The notes: generated by a model from the letters alone, not told the origin. Positions 9,420 to 19,075 are shown, counted from the stretch's first letter. The stretch is DNA of 64,000 bases from Woeseiaceae bacterium (GCA_021773135.1 JAJFKP010000057.1:40932-104931); one strand, 5' to 3'. Program-made: numbers and translations.

Positions 9420-11068
9420 TGGCAGAAATTATTGATATTGTCGTGCCGGATCTTGGCGAGTTTGAAAACGTCGAGGTCATCGAAATTCTGGTTGCCGCCG
9501 GAGACGATGTTTCTCGCGAAGACGGTCTGCTTACACTTGAGACAGACAAAGCGACAATGGACGTGCCGGCACCCAACAAAGGGCAGATCGGAGAAATAAC
9601 GGTTGCCGTCGGCGATACCGTGTCGTCAGGTGATGTTATTGGAACGATGACGATTGAGGTAGGCGATACGGTCGTAGTGTCGCCGGCAATCAATGCCGAT
9701 CTGCTCAAAGGCGACACTACCGTTGTGGCAACACCTCAGCCGGTCGATGGCGGCCAAACGACTATCAAGGTGCCGGACCTCGGCGACTTCGACGCGGTTG
9801 ACGTCATCGAAGTGCATGTTGCAAAGGGCGATAAAATTGGCATGGACGATGCGCTGATAACGCTCGAGACGGACAAGGCGGCCATGGATGTGCCCTCGAC
9901 AGCGGCAGGGACGGTTGAGTCGGTGCTGGTCGCTGTCGGCGACCAGGTTGCAAAAGGAACGCCGGTCGTCGTGGTGAATGCAGAGGCGATCGCGGGGCGT
10001 GCGGCGGAAACCATAACTGAGCGTGCGGCATTAGAACCTGAGCCCGAGAAACCTGCCGTAGCTGAATCAATTTCAGCGACACAATCGCCGACGAGAGTGC
10101 AGCAGGCACCAGCGGTTGCCGAGGCGTCCGGTTCATTGCCACCTATTGACGAAGCCGGGTTTTCCCGGGCGCACGCGAGCCCGTCAGTACGCAAACTGGC
10201 TCGCGAGCTTGGCGTCGATCTGGCCCGGGTCAAAGGGTCGGGGCAAAAAAACCGGATACTCCACGATGACGTTAAAGCATTCGTCAAAGCGGTCCTCAGC
10301 GGCGGCGCGGCCGCTCCCGGAACGTCGTTGCCGAAAGTGCCGGCAGTCGATTTTGCGAAATTCGGCGAAGTCAGTTCGCAACCCCTGACCCGTATTCAAA
10401 AGATATCCGGGCCGAGATTGCAGGCAAGCTGGATCAACCTGCCGCACGTTACTCAGCATGATCTGGCTGACATCACCGAGCTTGAAGCACGGCGCCAGAA
10501 ACTAAAAGGACCAGCAAAGGAAAAAGGAATCGGACTGACGCCGCTCGCATTTATCCTGAAAGCATGTATCGCGGCGCTGAAAGAATTTCCCAAAGTAAAT
10601 GCGTCTCTGTCGGAAAACGGCGATGAGCTGGTTTATAAACACTATTACCATCTCGGCTTCGCGGCGGACACGGAGAACGGCCTGATGGTGCCGGTAATTC
10701 GAGATGCGGACAGACTTGATGTCTACGAGATAGCGGCAGAACTCGGGACGTTGTCTGCGAATGCCCGCGACGGAAAACTTAAAGGGACCCAGTTGCAGGG
10801 GGCCAGTTTCACGATTTCCAGCCTGGGTGGAATCGGTGGAACTGCATTTACACCAATTGTAAATGCTCCGGAAGTGGCAATTCTTGGCGTGTCGCGCTCG
10901 ACAATGCAACCCGTCTGGAACGGTTCGGAGTTTGAACCCCGGCTGATGTTGCCCGTCTCGTTCTCCTACGATCATCGCGTGATTGATGGCGCTTACGCCG
11001 TTCGGTTTACCACGTTCCTGTGCCAGCAGCTGGCCAACGTAGACGAACTGCTGGCGGCGACACCCTAA
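9419..11068 (+). CDS. aceF: Dihydrolipoamide acetyltransferase (E2)
   Basis: Core of the pyruvate dehydrogenase complex, 549 aa. Two lipoyl domains, each with the lysine motif (LETDKATMDVPA near residue 40, LETDKAAMDVPS near 155), an Ala/Pro/Glu-rich linker, the peripheral-subunit-binding domain (HASPSVRKLARELGV, about 255-292), and the acetyltransferase domain ending with DHRVIDGA (His 519, Asp 523 catalytic). E. coli E2 has three lipoyl domains; two is common in other proteobacteria. One-base overlaps join it to aceE and lpdA. Confidence 0.98.
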   Translation: MAEIIDIVVPDLGEFENVEVIEILVAAGDDVSREDGLLTLETDKATMDVPAPNKGQIGEITVAVGDTVSSGDVIGTMTIEVGDTVVVSPAINADLLKGDTTVVATPQPVDGGQTTIKVPDLGDFDAVDVIEVHVAKGDKIGMDDALITLETDKAAMDVPSTAAGTVESVLVAVGDQVAKGTPVVVVNAEAIAGRAAETITERAALEPEPEKPAVAESISATQSPTRVQQAPAVAEASGSLPPIDEAGFSRAHASPSVRKLARELGVDLARVKGSGQKNRILHDDVKAFVKAVLSGGAAAPGTSLPKVPAVDFAKFGEVSSQPLTRIQKISGPRLQASWINLPHVTQHDLADITELEARRQKLKGPAKEKGIGLTPLAFILKACIAALKEFPKVNASLSENGDELVYKHYYHLGFAADTENGLMVPVIRDADRLDVYEIAAELGTLSANARDGKLKGTQLQGASFTISSLGGIGGTAFTPIVNAPEVAILGVSRSTMQPVWNGSEFEPRLMLPVSFSYDHRVIDGAYAVRFTTFLCQQLANVDELLAATP

Positions 11069-12819
11069 TGGCAAAACAACAAAAGCTGGTTGTTCCGGAC
11101 CTTGGCGATTTCGAGGATGTGGAAGTTATTGAGGTGCTCGTTGCAGTCGGTGATTCTGTCGCTGTGGAGGACTCCCTGGTCACGCTGGAAACGGACAAAG
11201 CAACGATGGACATTCCCGCATCACATGCGGGCGTAGTGACAGAGATCGCTGTAGCGGTTGGGAACAAGGTTAACGCCGGCGATACCGTGGCGAGCATCGA
11301 TGCTACCGATACTGACGAGCAGCCAGACAGGACGGTTGTTATATCGCCGGACGAGCAAAAGGAGATCCTCGAAGCCGCGTCGAAGGATCGCGTTTCAGTA
11401 CCGACACCTTCCGGTAACACGACCCATCATGCTGACCTGGTTGTCATCGGTGCGGGTCCCGGCGGCTATACCGCGGCATTCCGGGCAGCAGATCTCGGCC
11501 TCAAGGTAATCCTTCTGGAGCGCTGGCCAATGCTTGGCGGCGTGTGTTTGAACGTTGGATGCATTCCCTCCAAAGCGCTTTTGCATGTGGCTAACGTCAT
11601 CGAGGAGGCTGCGTCGATGTCCGCTCACGGCGTCAAATTCGGTGCACCCGAAATCGATTCCGGCGCGCTTAGAGAGTGGAAAAACAAGGTAGTCGAACGA
11701 CTGACGGGCGGACTTACACAACTCGCTAAGCAGCGCAAAGTTCAGGTAATTCACGCCGCGGCTAAATTCTCATCGCCAAAGTCCCTCAAATTGGACAATG
11801 GCGAGACCGTTGGTTTTGACAAATGCATCATTGCGGCAGGTTCGGAGCCCGCGATGTTGCCGGGTTTGCCGGACGATCCGCGCATCGTTGACTCCACCGG
11901 TGCATTGGAACTTGATCCGGTGCCTGACAACATGCTGGTTGTAGGTGGTGGCATCATTGGCCTGGAAATGGCCTGTGTTTACAGCGCGTTGGGCAGCCGC
12001 GTCAGTGTCGTTGAGTTAACCGATCAGTTGATGCCGGGCACCGATAAAGATCTGGTCAGGCCATTCAGAAAGATTGTGGACAAGCGCTACGAGAAAATCA
12101 TGCTGGGCACGAAAGTGGCGAAGATCCAGGCGGCGAAGAACGGCATCGAGGTATTGTTCGAGGGCAAGGACGGAAACTCAACAGAGACTTTTGACAAGGT
12201 GCTGGTATCAATCGGTCGCCGTGCTAACGGCGATAAGCTGGACGCAGAAAAGGCAGGTGTGAAGGTTGATCAGCGCGGCATTATTGCTGTGAACAAACAG
12301 ATGCAAACCAACGTCGAGCATATCTTCGCGATTGGCGATCTTGCAGGCGGACCTATGCTTGCTCACAAGGCAACACATGAGGCCAAAGTCGCTGCAGAGG
12401 TCGCCGCCGGGGAAAAAAGTGCATTCGATGCGCGGACAATACCGTCCGTTGCCTATACGGATCCGGAGATCGCATGGGTTGGCTTGACGGAGACCGACGC
12501 AAAGGCAGACGGGATTGCCTACGAAAAATCGCAGATTCCGTGGGCCGCGAGCGGGCGCGCATTGTCGCTGGGACGAGATGAGGGATTCACGAAACTGTTG
12601 TTCGAGAAAGCCACCGGCCGGGTGCTGGGTGGCGGCATCGTAGGTCCCAATGCCGGTGATCTGATCGCGGAGGTCGGCCTTGCCGTAGAGATGGGGGCAG
12701 ACGCAGCGGACTTAAGCCTGACGATCCACCCGCATCCGACGCTTTCCGAGACGATCGCATTCGCGGCAGAAGCATTCGAGGGCACGTTGACCGACCTGTA
12801 TATGCCGAAAAAGCGCTGA
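11068..12819 (+). CDS. lpdA: Dihydrolipoamide dehydrogenase (E3) with N-terminal lipoyl domain
   Basis: Flavoprotein that reoxidises dihydrolipoamide with NAD. 583 aa, about 110 longer than E. coli Lpd because residues 1-80 form a lipoyl domain (LETDKATMDIPA). After a linker come the FAD motif GAGPGGYTAA, the redox disulfide GGVCLNVGCIPSK, the NAD motif VGGGIIGLEMA and the C-terminal HPHPTLSE His-Glu pair. The ATG at 11068 overlaps the aceF stop (TAATG); an earlier in-frame start at 11020 lies inside aceF and is not used. Lipoyl-E3 fusions are known in Neisseria and several betaproteobacteria. Confidence 0.97.
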   Translation: MAKQQKLVVPDLGDFEDVEVIEVLVAVGDSVAVEDSLVTLETDKATMDIPASHAGVVTEIAVAVGNKVNAGDTVASIDATDTDEQPDRTVVISPDEQKEILEAASKDRVSVPTPSGNTTHHADLVVIGAGPGGYTAAFRAADLGLKVILLERWPMLGGVCLNVGCIPSKALLHVANVIEEAASMSAHGVKFGAPEIDSGALREWKNKVVERLTGGLTQLAKQRKVQVIHAAAKFSSPKSLKLDNGETVGFDKCIIAAGSEPAMLPGLPDDPRIVDSTGALELDPVPDNMLVVGGGIIGLEMACVYSALGSRVSVVELTDQLMPGTDKDLVRPFRKIVDKRYEKIMLGTKVAKIQAAKNGIEVLFEGKDGNSTETFDKVLVSIGRRANGDKLDAEKAGVKVDQRGIIAVNKQMQTNVEHIFAIGDLAGGPMLAHKATHEAKVAAEVAAGEKSAFDARTIPSVAYTDPEIAWVGLTETDAKADGIAYEKSQIPWAASGRALSLGRDEGFTKLLFEKATGRVLGGGIVGPNAGDLIAEVGLAVEMGADAADLSLTIHPHPTLSETIAFAAEAFEGTLTDLYMPKKR

Positions 12820-12825
12820 TTCCTG

Positions 12826-13965
12826 TTGCGTGCGGCAACTGAAGATATTCTTCTGGCGCTGGCTGAAAATGCAGGTCGCGACTTCAGCTCAGCACAGAGC
12901 CTGCCGCCGGCAATTTATCACGATGCCGGAATTTACAACCTCGAACTGGAGCGGATATTCCGCCACGAGTGGATCTGTGTCGGGCGATGCGCGGAAATAC
13001 CTGAGCCCGGTGATTATGTATGTCGTGACATTATAGATTCGCCCGTGTTTGCTATTCGGCAGCGCGATCAATCGGTCAAAGCATTCGCCAATATTTGCGC
13101 GCATCGTGCCGCACGTCTGCTCACGGAAAGCGGTAACACAAGCCGGATTAGCTGCCCGTACCATTCCTGGACATACGAAACCGACGGCCAGTTGATCGGC
13201 GCACCTTTCATGCAGGATACGCCTGGTTTCAGCGTCGGCGCACATCGGCTCAGGGAGCTCGCCTGTGACTCCTGGCAGGGGTTTATCTATGTCAACCTGA
13301 ATCCCGGCGCACAGTCTTTAAGCGCACGCCTGAAGGGGTTGTCAGAAATAGTTGGCGATTTTCGTATGCAGGACTATGTGCCCGTTTTTTCCCGGACAGA
13401 AGTCTGGGAAACAAACTGGAAGTGCCTGGTTGAAAATTTCATGGATGCCTACCATATTCACAGAGTGCACAAGGATTCATTCGGCAAGCACGGCTCGTCT
13501 GAAGCACAGACTGAGCTCTTCGATGGGGAGGACTGTTATAGCTATCACTTCGTGCAGGAAGACGAAGCGCCCAAATCGGTTTATGCGCATCCGGACAACA
13601 CTTGGCTTAGCGGCGACAATCGAAATCGCACTTACCTGATTAACGTTTTTCCGTCACACACCATTCAATTGCAACCCGACATGCTGTGGTACCTGTCAAT
13701 ACTTCCACTGGGGACCGAGTGCGTGGAAATACGCTGGGCTGTATCCATTCCTGCGGAAATTCTGGACGCTGCGGAAGGGCGGGATAAGTGTGTTGAAGAA
13801 GTTATGAATTTGCTGCACCAGGTGAATAGCGAGGACAGGCCCGTCGTCGAAAGCGTCTGTCGAACGACGCGATCTCCTGAAGCAGCCCGGGGGCCATTAA
13901 GCGCTCTGGAGAAAAATGTCTGGCAATTCGGCCGCTATCTTGCGCGAATTCTGCCGGCCCACTAG
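12826..13965 (+). CDS. Rieske non-heme iron oxygenase, alpha subunit
   Basis: 379 aa. Rieske [2Fe-2S] ligands are CAH (Cys91, His93) and CPYH (Cys110, His113); the mononuclear iron site is seen in LVENFMDAYHIHRVHKD (His210, His215). Overall layout is like the choline/glycine-betaine/carnitine monooxygenase group (GbcA, CntA type), but the substrate cannot be read. It starts with TTG only six bases after lpdA and so is probably cotranscribed with the pyruvate dehydrogenase genes. No reductase partner gene is nearby. Confidence 0.85.
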   Translation: MRAATEDILLALAENAGRDFSSAQSLPPAIYHDAGIYNLELERIFRHEWICVGRCAEIPEPGDYVCRDIIDSPVFAIRQRDQSVKAFANICAHRAARLLTESGNTSRISCPYHSWTYETDGQLIGAPFMQDTPGFSVGAHRLRELACDSWQGFIYVNLNPGAQSLSARLKGLSEIVGDFRMQDYVPVFSRTEVWETNWKCLVENFMDAYHIHRVHKDSFGKHGSSEAQTELFDGEDCYSYHFVQEDEAPKSVYAHPDNTWLSGDNRNRTYLINVFPSHTIQLQPDMLWYLSILPLGTECVEIRWAVSIPAEILDAAEGRDKCVEEVMNLLHQVNSEDRPVVESVCRTTRSPEAARGPLSALEKNVWQFGRYLARILPAH

Positions 13966-14058
13966 TCGCAGCCTCGCGCAGTTGCCATGGAGCTGCTCAT
14001 CGATTTTCTGGATTTGCATGATCTCGTTCGCTGTGGGCACGCAGGCGCAGACGTCTGA

Positions 14059-15549
14059 CTACACCGGTTGGGGATAGAGTTCGTTAAGTGGGACGGACTG
14101 CCCGTTGCTCTGCACAACCCGGCAATGCATGCGCGTCAAATGTCTCGGTTCTTTTACCCCGCATGAGTGTGCAATGACCCCGATTTCCTTGTGCATATTT
14201 TTGGAGTATTGATAGACACGCTCAGCTTTATCTGTCACGACGAGACCGCGTTGTAAATCCTTGTCGTGAGTCGTAATGCCTGTTGGGCATGTATTCAGAT
14301 TGCATTGCAGCGCCTGGATGCAGCCCAGGGAAAACATGAAGCCGCGCGCCGAGTTGATGAAATCAGCCCCGACGCAAAGGGCCCATGCAGCCTCTGTCGG
14401 CGTTACCAGTTTGCCGCTGGCGATGACCCGGATCCTGTCTCTGACGCCACGTTTTATCATTAGGTCGACCACGAGCGGCAGACTTTCGCGCAATGGCAGA
14501 CCGACGTTGTCCATCAGGCTCATAGGCGCAGCGCCCGTACCGCCATCGCCGCTGTCAATGGTAATGAAGTCGGGTGCGCTTTCGATGCCGCGATCGAGTA
14601 TGAGGTCAAAAAGTTCTTCAAGCCAGCCGTAGGCGCCGATAACGCTCTTGAAGCCAACCGGTTTGCCGGTGACATCTCGAATATGATTGATCATATCGAG
14701 TATGTCCCCCGCCGATTCGATTTCCGGGTGGCGGTTCGGGCTGATTGAGTCCTCACCAGTTTCGATACCGCGAATCTTGGCTATCTCTGATGTGACCTTT
14801 TCGCCCGGCAGGATACCGCCTTTTCCGGGTTTTGCTCCCTGGCTGAGTTTCAGCTCGATCATTTTCACCTGTTCGTGCGCGGCAACGTCACGCAGTTTTT
14901 CATCGCTGAGTTTGCCCTCAGGCGTACGCACGCCATATTTTGCCGTGCCAATCTGGAATACGATATCCGCACCACCTTCAAGGTGGTAAGGAGACAGGCC
15001 ACCTTCTCCGGTATTAATCCAGTTACCGGCTTTCGCCGAGCCTTCCGAGAGCGCCAGCACAGCCGGCTTCGAAATTGAGCCAAAACTCATTGCCGATACA
15101 TTGAACAGCGAGTCAGTCGTGTATGGATTCTTGCAATACGGACCGACTTCTAATGCGGACGTAGGCGCAGTGTCCGTCTCCAGGATGGGGTAGGCGCAAT
15201 TGACGAAAATCACTGTGCCTACGGGGCGCAGATCCCGGGTTGAGCCGAACGCGATCGTGTTGTCGATCCCCTTAGCGGCCCTGTATACCCAGGTGCGCTG
15301 TGCCCGGTTGAAGGGCATTTCTTCGCGATCCTGCGCGAAAAAATATTGCCTGAAATACTCGCCAAGGGTTTCGAAAAGATAGCGAAAGCGCCCGATGACC
15401 GGGAAATTGCGGCGAATAGCATGTGAGGTCTGGTTTACATCGACGATGTACATGAAAACGACGGCGAGAAAGCCAACGCCGAGCAGGAAAACGAGGATCG
15501 CGGACAGTACTTGAACTGCATTCAACGCACTTAAGAACGTGTCTCTCAT
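14059..15549 (-). CDS. Membrane-anchored FMN-binding glutamate-synthase-domain protein
   Basis: 496 aa. An N-terminal hydrophobic segment (about 10-37) anchors it; residues about 80-470 match the FMN/Fe-S synthase domain of glutamate synthase, seen in SAMSFGSISKPAVLALSEG, NTGEGG, SQGAKPGKGGILP, TIDSGDGGTGAAP and the cluster-like Cys pattern ending CNLNTCPTGI. No glutaminase domain is present, so it is not a complete GltB. GGGAGAG precedes the ATG. Stand-alone proteins of this type are common in bacteria and their reaction is not established. Confidence 0.88.
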   Translation of the reverse strand: MRDTFLSALNAVQVLSAILVFLLGVGFLAVVFMYIVDVNQTSHAIRRNFPVIGRFRYLFETLGEYFRQYFFAQDREEMPFNRAQRTWVYRAAKGIDNTIAFGSTRDLRPVGTVIFVNCAYPILETDTAPTSALEVGPYCKNPYTTDSLFNVSAMSFGSISKPAVLALSEGSAKAGNWINTGEGGLSPYHLEGGADIVFQIGTAKYGVRTPEGKLSDEKLRDVAAHEQVKMIELKLSQGAKPGKGGILPGEKVTSEIAKIRGIETGEDSISPNRHPEIESAGDILDMINHIRDVTGKPVGFKSVIGAYGWLEELFDLILDRGIESAPDFITIDSGDGGTGAAPMSLMDNVGLPLRESLPLVVDLMIKRGVRDRIRVIASGKLVTPTEAAWALCVGADFINSARGFMFSLGCIQALQCNLNTCPTGITTHDKDLQRGLVVTDKAERVYQYSKNMHKEIGVIAHSCGVKEPRHLTRMHCRVVQSNGQSVPLNELYPQPV

Positions 15550-15661
15550 GACTTTCTCTCCCTACCGCGATGGATTCTTGTAGCAGAGCTCTTGCTAAGC
15601 GCAACCATGCCATGGCGCCTGCCGTGGCAGGCCCCAGTCAATCAGCATGAAGTTCTGCAGT

Positions 15662-16252
15662 TTATTGTTTCTGTAGCTTCTTGGCGAGAAGGTGATCCAG
15701 GCTCAGCTTGCCGGCACCTGTGAAAAACAGCGCAAGCAGCATGACAAAGTAGGTAATCGCCCATTCCATGCCGCTGTTGGAGATCACGAAGTTGCCGGTC
15801 TCGGTCAGCCAGTCGTAGTTTCCATGTTCCCGCAGAAGGTCTTTGGCCTTGTCGAGGCGTTGCATCGCACCGTCTACGTTTTCATTCGCAAACGGACTGG
15901 CTTTGTCTGCTACAGCCTGCCAGCCGTTTTCCGCGTGCACGGCAAATGCCGCGACCAGCATCGTTATCATAAGGGGAATGGCGAACCAGCGAGTGGCGAG
16001 ACCCAACAGCAAAGCCACGGCCCCCAAAACTTCAGTACCGGTTGCCAGGTAAGCCATAAGCGCTGGTGCGGGAAGCCCCAGGCCCCAGTCCGGGTTGCCA
16101 AACCAGCCGATCACGTTGTCAATTCCGCTTAGTTTGTTCATGCCCGCAACCCAGAACACGGGCACCAGATAGAGTCTCAGCGCAAGCGGGCCGAGAAATT
16201 CTGCGACATTTGTCTTATTCAGCCAGCCGTGCATTTTTCTGAAGAGATCCAT
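15662..16252 (-). CDS. DoxX family membrane protein
   Basis: 196 aa from ATG 16252 (MDLFRKMHGW); a start at 16294 would add 14 residues. Four hydrophobic segments: LRLYLVPVFWVAGMNKL, ALMAYLATGTEVLGAVALLLG, IPLMITMLVAAFAVH and ITYFVMLLALFFTGAGKLSLD, as in DoxX/SURF4-like proteins. It is the last gene of the DUF692-DUF2063 set; a DoxX protein ends the gold/copper-induced gig/buf operons of Caulobacter too, where it is taken to be an electron-transfer or membrane partner. Confidence 0.85.
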   Translation of the reverse strand: MDLFRKMHGWLNKTNVAEFLGPLALRLYLVPVFWVAGMNKLSGIDNVIGWFGNPDWGLGLPAPALMAYLATGTEVLGAVALLLGLATRWFAIPLMITMLVAAFAVHAENGWQAVADKASPFANENVDGAMQRLDKAKDLLREHGNYDWLTETGNFVISNSGMEWAITYFVMLLALFFTGAGKLSLDHLLAKKLQKQ

Positions 16253-16313
16253 CGTCAACACCCCGGAGTTATCGTTGCTAGTCTTGGCAAACAAGACCGC
16301 AACTCAACCAGAA

Positions 16314-17075
16314 TTATTTCACGCCGAGAAGAATTTCTGCCGCAAGCATTTGTTGCATGGCTGATAAACCGTGTTGAATGAGCGCGTCCGGATCAGGATA
16401 ATGAATTTCTGCGGCGAGTTTTGTTAGCAACTCGCGGCCAGAATCACTATCGTTTGATTCGATCATTTCAAGCAGCCGTGCTGTGACAGGGTTTAATTCC
16501 ATAAAGTCCATGTCATCGCTGGCCTTTCTGCATATAGCAAGAAAAGTTGGCTCGTCCGGCGCGGCATCGGGTTGATAGTCCGCGGATATCCGGTGTACTG
16601 GAAAATGATAGGCGAACGTCCACGCCAGTTTCGAGCGCACCGGTATGCCCGCCAGCAAATCGCCCGCAACGTCTATGCCCGTCAGGTCGTTTGCTTCGTC
16701 GGATACCGAGAGCGCAAGCTCCACCCATTCGTAGTGGGCAAGTTCGATGAGAAAAGGAAAATCGTCGTCCTGAAGTTTGTACGTGTTCTCGAGGAAAGCG
16801 ACGAACTCTTGTGGAACTTCAAGAAAATAAGGTGACTGCGCTTCGTGCTGCACCAGGAACTGGCGGACTAATGAGCGCCATTTCTTCTTCGTATGCAGTT
16901 TTTTCAAAACCGGGAATGTTTGGCTGAGCAGGCTCAGCAGGTTATTGAAAAACAGCTCGCGGTAGATCGCCATGCGCCGGTCTTCGGCTTCAATCGGCGC
17001 AGGGTTGTTATCCGGATCGCGGATGTGGCGTGCAAATGCATACTGGATCTCGCGAAAATCCGGCGATTCAGCCAT
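16314..17075 (-). CDS. bufC: DUF2063 partner protein (HvfC/BufC family)
   Basis: 253 aa. Begins MAESPDFREIQYAFARHIRD, the normal N-terminus of the DUF2063 family, with the NNLLSLLSQTFPVLKKL segment. These proteins act with DUF692 enzymes, probably by presenting the substrate peptide. The ATG at 17075 overlaps the upstream DUF692 gene by eight bases. An in-frame extension to 17267 lies wholly inside that gene and is rejected. The symbol is by family and context only. Confidence 0.85.
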   Translation of the reverse strand: MAESPDFREIQYAFARHIRDPDNNPAPIEAEDRRMAIYRELFFNNLLSLLSQTFPVLKKLHTKKKWRSLVRQFLVQHEAQSPYFLEVPQEFVAFLENTYKLQDDDFPFLIELAHYEWVELALSVSDEANDLTGIDVAGDLLAGIPVRSKLAWTFAYHFPVHRISADYQPDAAPDEPTFLAICRKASDDMDFMELNPVTARLLEMIESNDSDSGRELLTKLAAEIHYPDPDALIQHGLSAMQQMLAAEILLGVK

Positions 17076-17928
17076 GCGCCGACTCCCGCATGCTTTCTTC
17101 CGCTGCCTGCTGCATGCTTTTAATCTGCCGAACTTCGTCAAGGAGGTCTTCGACGGGCGGAAAATTGAAGTCACGCTCCAGCAAGGTGGGAACGCTGCCG
17201 AAATGAGCATATGCCTCTGCCAGCAACTGCCAGGATTGCTCGTCAACGGCCGCACCATGCGTGTCAATGCGGAGATCAGGCGCCTCGACGTAGTGCCCGG
17301 CGAGGTGGAAGTACTTGATACGTTCCCGCGGCATACTCAGCATGAATTCGCGAGCATCGTACTGGTGGTTAATACTATTGACGACAATATTATTGATGTC
17401 GAGAAGCAGGTCACAGTCGGCTTCCTCCAGCACGGCGAGCGTAAACTCGATCTCCGAGAGTGACGTATCTGTCGGCGTGTAGTAGGAAACATTTTCCACC
17501 GCCATTCTGCGCCCTAGTATGTCCTGTGCGCGACGGATGCGCTCAGCAACGTACTTGACGGCGTCGTCGGTGAACGGAATCGGCATGAGGTCGTAGAGCT
17601 GGCCGTTGTCGCCACAAAAACTCAGGTGTTCCGAATAAAATTCGATGCCGTGCTCCTCCATAAAAGCCCTGATGTCACGCAGCAGGGTTTCATTGAGTGC
17701 TGACGGCGCACCTATACTTAGGGAAAGTCCATGCAGTAAAAACGGATAACGTTCCGTAAAGAAGCGGAATTTGTGGCCGAGTTTGCCGCCGACTCGAATC
17801 CAGTTTTCGGGCGCAACTTCCATGAAATCGATTTCAGGGGGCGGATCGGCCATCAACTTGTTCATCAGGCCTCGCCGCAGGCCAAGTCCTGCGCCGGATA
17901 CCGGATATTGCTGTGCTTTGCCTGACAT
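17068..17928 (-). CDS. bufB: DUF692 multinuclear iron oxygenase (HvfB/BufB family)
   Basis: 286 aa, TIM-barrel enzyme of the MNIO family, whose members modify cysteines in peptides. Candidate iron ligands sit in order: EVAPENW (37-43), HGLSLSIG (His66), SEHLSF (Glu100, His101), AVENVS (Glu145), LLDINN (Asp177), NSINH (His188), FHLAGH (His208, His212) and IDTHGAAV (Asp222, His224). GGAG lies ten bases before the ATG. Known operons put a DUF2282 cysteine-containing precursor before this gene; here the 86 bases upstream hold none. Confidence 0.88.
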   Translation of the reverse strand: MSGKAQQYPVSGAGLGLRRGLMNKLMADPPPEIDFMEVAPENWIRVGGKLGHKFRFFTERYPFLLHGLSLSIGAPSALNETLLRDIRAFMEEHGIEFYSEHLSFCGDNGQLYDLMPIPFTDDAVKYVAERIRRAQDILGRRMAVENVSYYTPTDTSLSEIEFTLAVLEEADCDLLLDINNIVVNSINHQYDAREFMLSMPRERIKYFHLAGHYVEAPDLRIDTHGAAVDEQSWQLLAEAYAHFGSVPTLLERDFNFPPVEDLLDEVRQIKSMQQAAEESMRESAHG

Positions 17929-18014
17929 CGTTACTTTGCTCCAGATCTCTTTAATTAGACCGTGTTCAGAGGGCTATTATTACACCGTCCGGTGCGCAGG
18001 TCGTCCGCTACAGA

Positions 18015-18434
18015 CTATAGACGCCGCAGCCTCTGCAGGTATGCATCCTCGTCCGGCAGCGTATTCTTACTTTGGGCTTCCCACAGCGTTTCAGCAAGGC
18101 ATTCAAGTGCCAGGTGCTCCGCTGCGTGGTTATCATTCAGCCTTTTCCGCAGCTTGTCGAATATCGATCTGATGCCGGGTGGCCGATTGGTCGCAATCTG
18201 CTCACGAATGGCAAGATGCAGCCCCATGTGCAGAAACGGATTTGTCTGGCCAGACTCAGGGGAGAAGGATTTGTCGATACTGTCTGTCGACAGCATGGAA
18301 TGGTACTCGGGGTGTTCATTAACAACGCTTACGATCTGCGCTTCCAGTGGCGACAGCATTTCACCGGCTGTCGATTTTGTCCAGGCATCAATATACATTT
18401 GCCGCAGCTCGTTTCGATCCTGGCCGAAAATCAT
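18015..18434 (-). CDS. DUF1841 family protein
   Basis: 139-aa soluble protein beginning MIFGQDRNELRQMYIDAW, with PLEAQIVSVVNEHPEYH and NPFLHMGLHLAIREQI, characteristic of the DUF1841 family. Function unknown. No cysteine is present, so it is not a candidate precursor for the DUF692 enzyme downstream. Its start overlaps the nth stop (ATGA), so it is in the nth transcript. Confidence 0.8.
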   Translation of the reverse strand: MIFGQDRNELRQMYIDAWTKSTAGEMLSPLEAQIVSVVNEHPEYHSMLSTDSIDKSFSPESGQTNPFLHMGLHLAIREQIATNRPPGIRSIFDKLRKRLNDNHAAEHLALECLAETLWEAQSKNTLPDEDAYLQRLRRL

Positions 18435-19075
18435 GCCGGTTCAGCCCGCGTCTTGCTGCGAAATTCACACAGATCGGCAATAACGCATGCAGGACAATCA
18501 GGCTTGCGGGCTTTGCAGGTATAGCGGCCATGAAGAATGAGCCAATGATGCGCGTCCTGCCGAAATTCTTTCGGTGTAAGTCGTGTCAATCGTTTTTCGA
18601 CTTCCAGGGGCGTCTTGCCGGCAGCAAGACCGGTACGGTTTGAGACGCGGAAAATATGTGTGTCGACCGCAATGGTGGGTTCGCCGAACGCCGTGTTAAG
18701 AATTACGTTGGCTGTTTTACGCCCAACACCGGGTAACGATTCAAGTTCCGCCCGAGTACGCGGCACTTCGCCATCAAACCGCTGCAGCAGAATCTGACAC
18801 GTCTTGATTATGTTCCCGGCTTTCGCGTTATACAGCCCGATGGTTTTTATGTAGCTCTTGAGCTTGTTTACACCCAGATCAAGAATTGCCTGCGGCGTAT
18901 TAGCGACCGGATAGAGGCGCGACGTCGCTTTGTTTACACTCACATCAGTTGCCTGCGCAGACAGGATCACCGCAATCAGGAGTTCGAACGGATTCGCATA
19001 GTTCAATTCGGTTTCAGGATTGGGCATCTTTTTCCTGAGGCGCGAATAGATCTCCGTGCGGATCGCTTTGTTCAT
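18431..19075 (-). CDS. nth: Endonuclease III
   Basis: Base-excision repair glycosylase/AP lyase for oxidised pyrimidines. 214 aa. The helix-hairpin-helix LPGVGRKTANV supplies the catalytic Lys, VDTHIFRVSNR the catalytic Asp, and the C-terminal [4Fe-4S] loop has the exact Cys-x6-Cys-x2-Cys-x5-Cys spacing. It follows rsxE by 14 bases on the same strand, the rsx-nth arrangement also found in E. coli. Confidence 0.97.
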   Translation of the reverse strand: MNKAIRTEIYSRLRKKMPNPETELNYANPFELLIAVILSAQATDVSVNKATSRLYPVANTPQAILDLGVNKLKSYIKTIGLYNAKAGNIIKTCQILLQRFDGEVPRTRAELESLPGVGRKTANVILNTAFGEPTIAVDTHIFRVSNRTGLAAGKTPLEVEKRLTRLTPKEFRQDAHHWLILHGRYTCKARKPDCPACVIADLCEFRSKTRAEPA

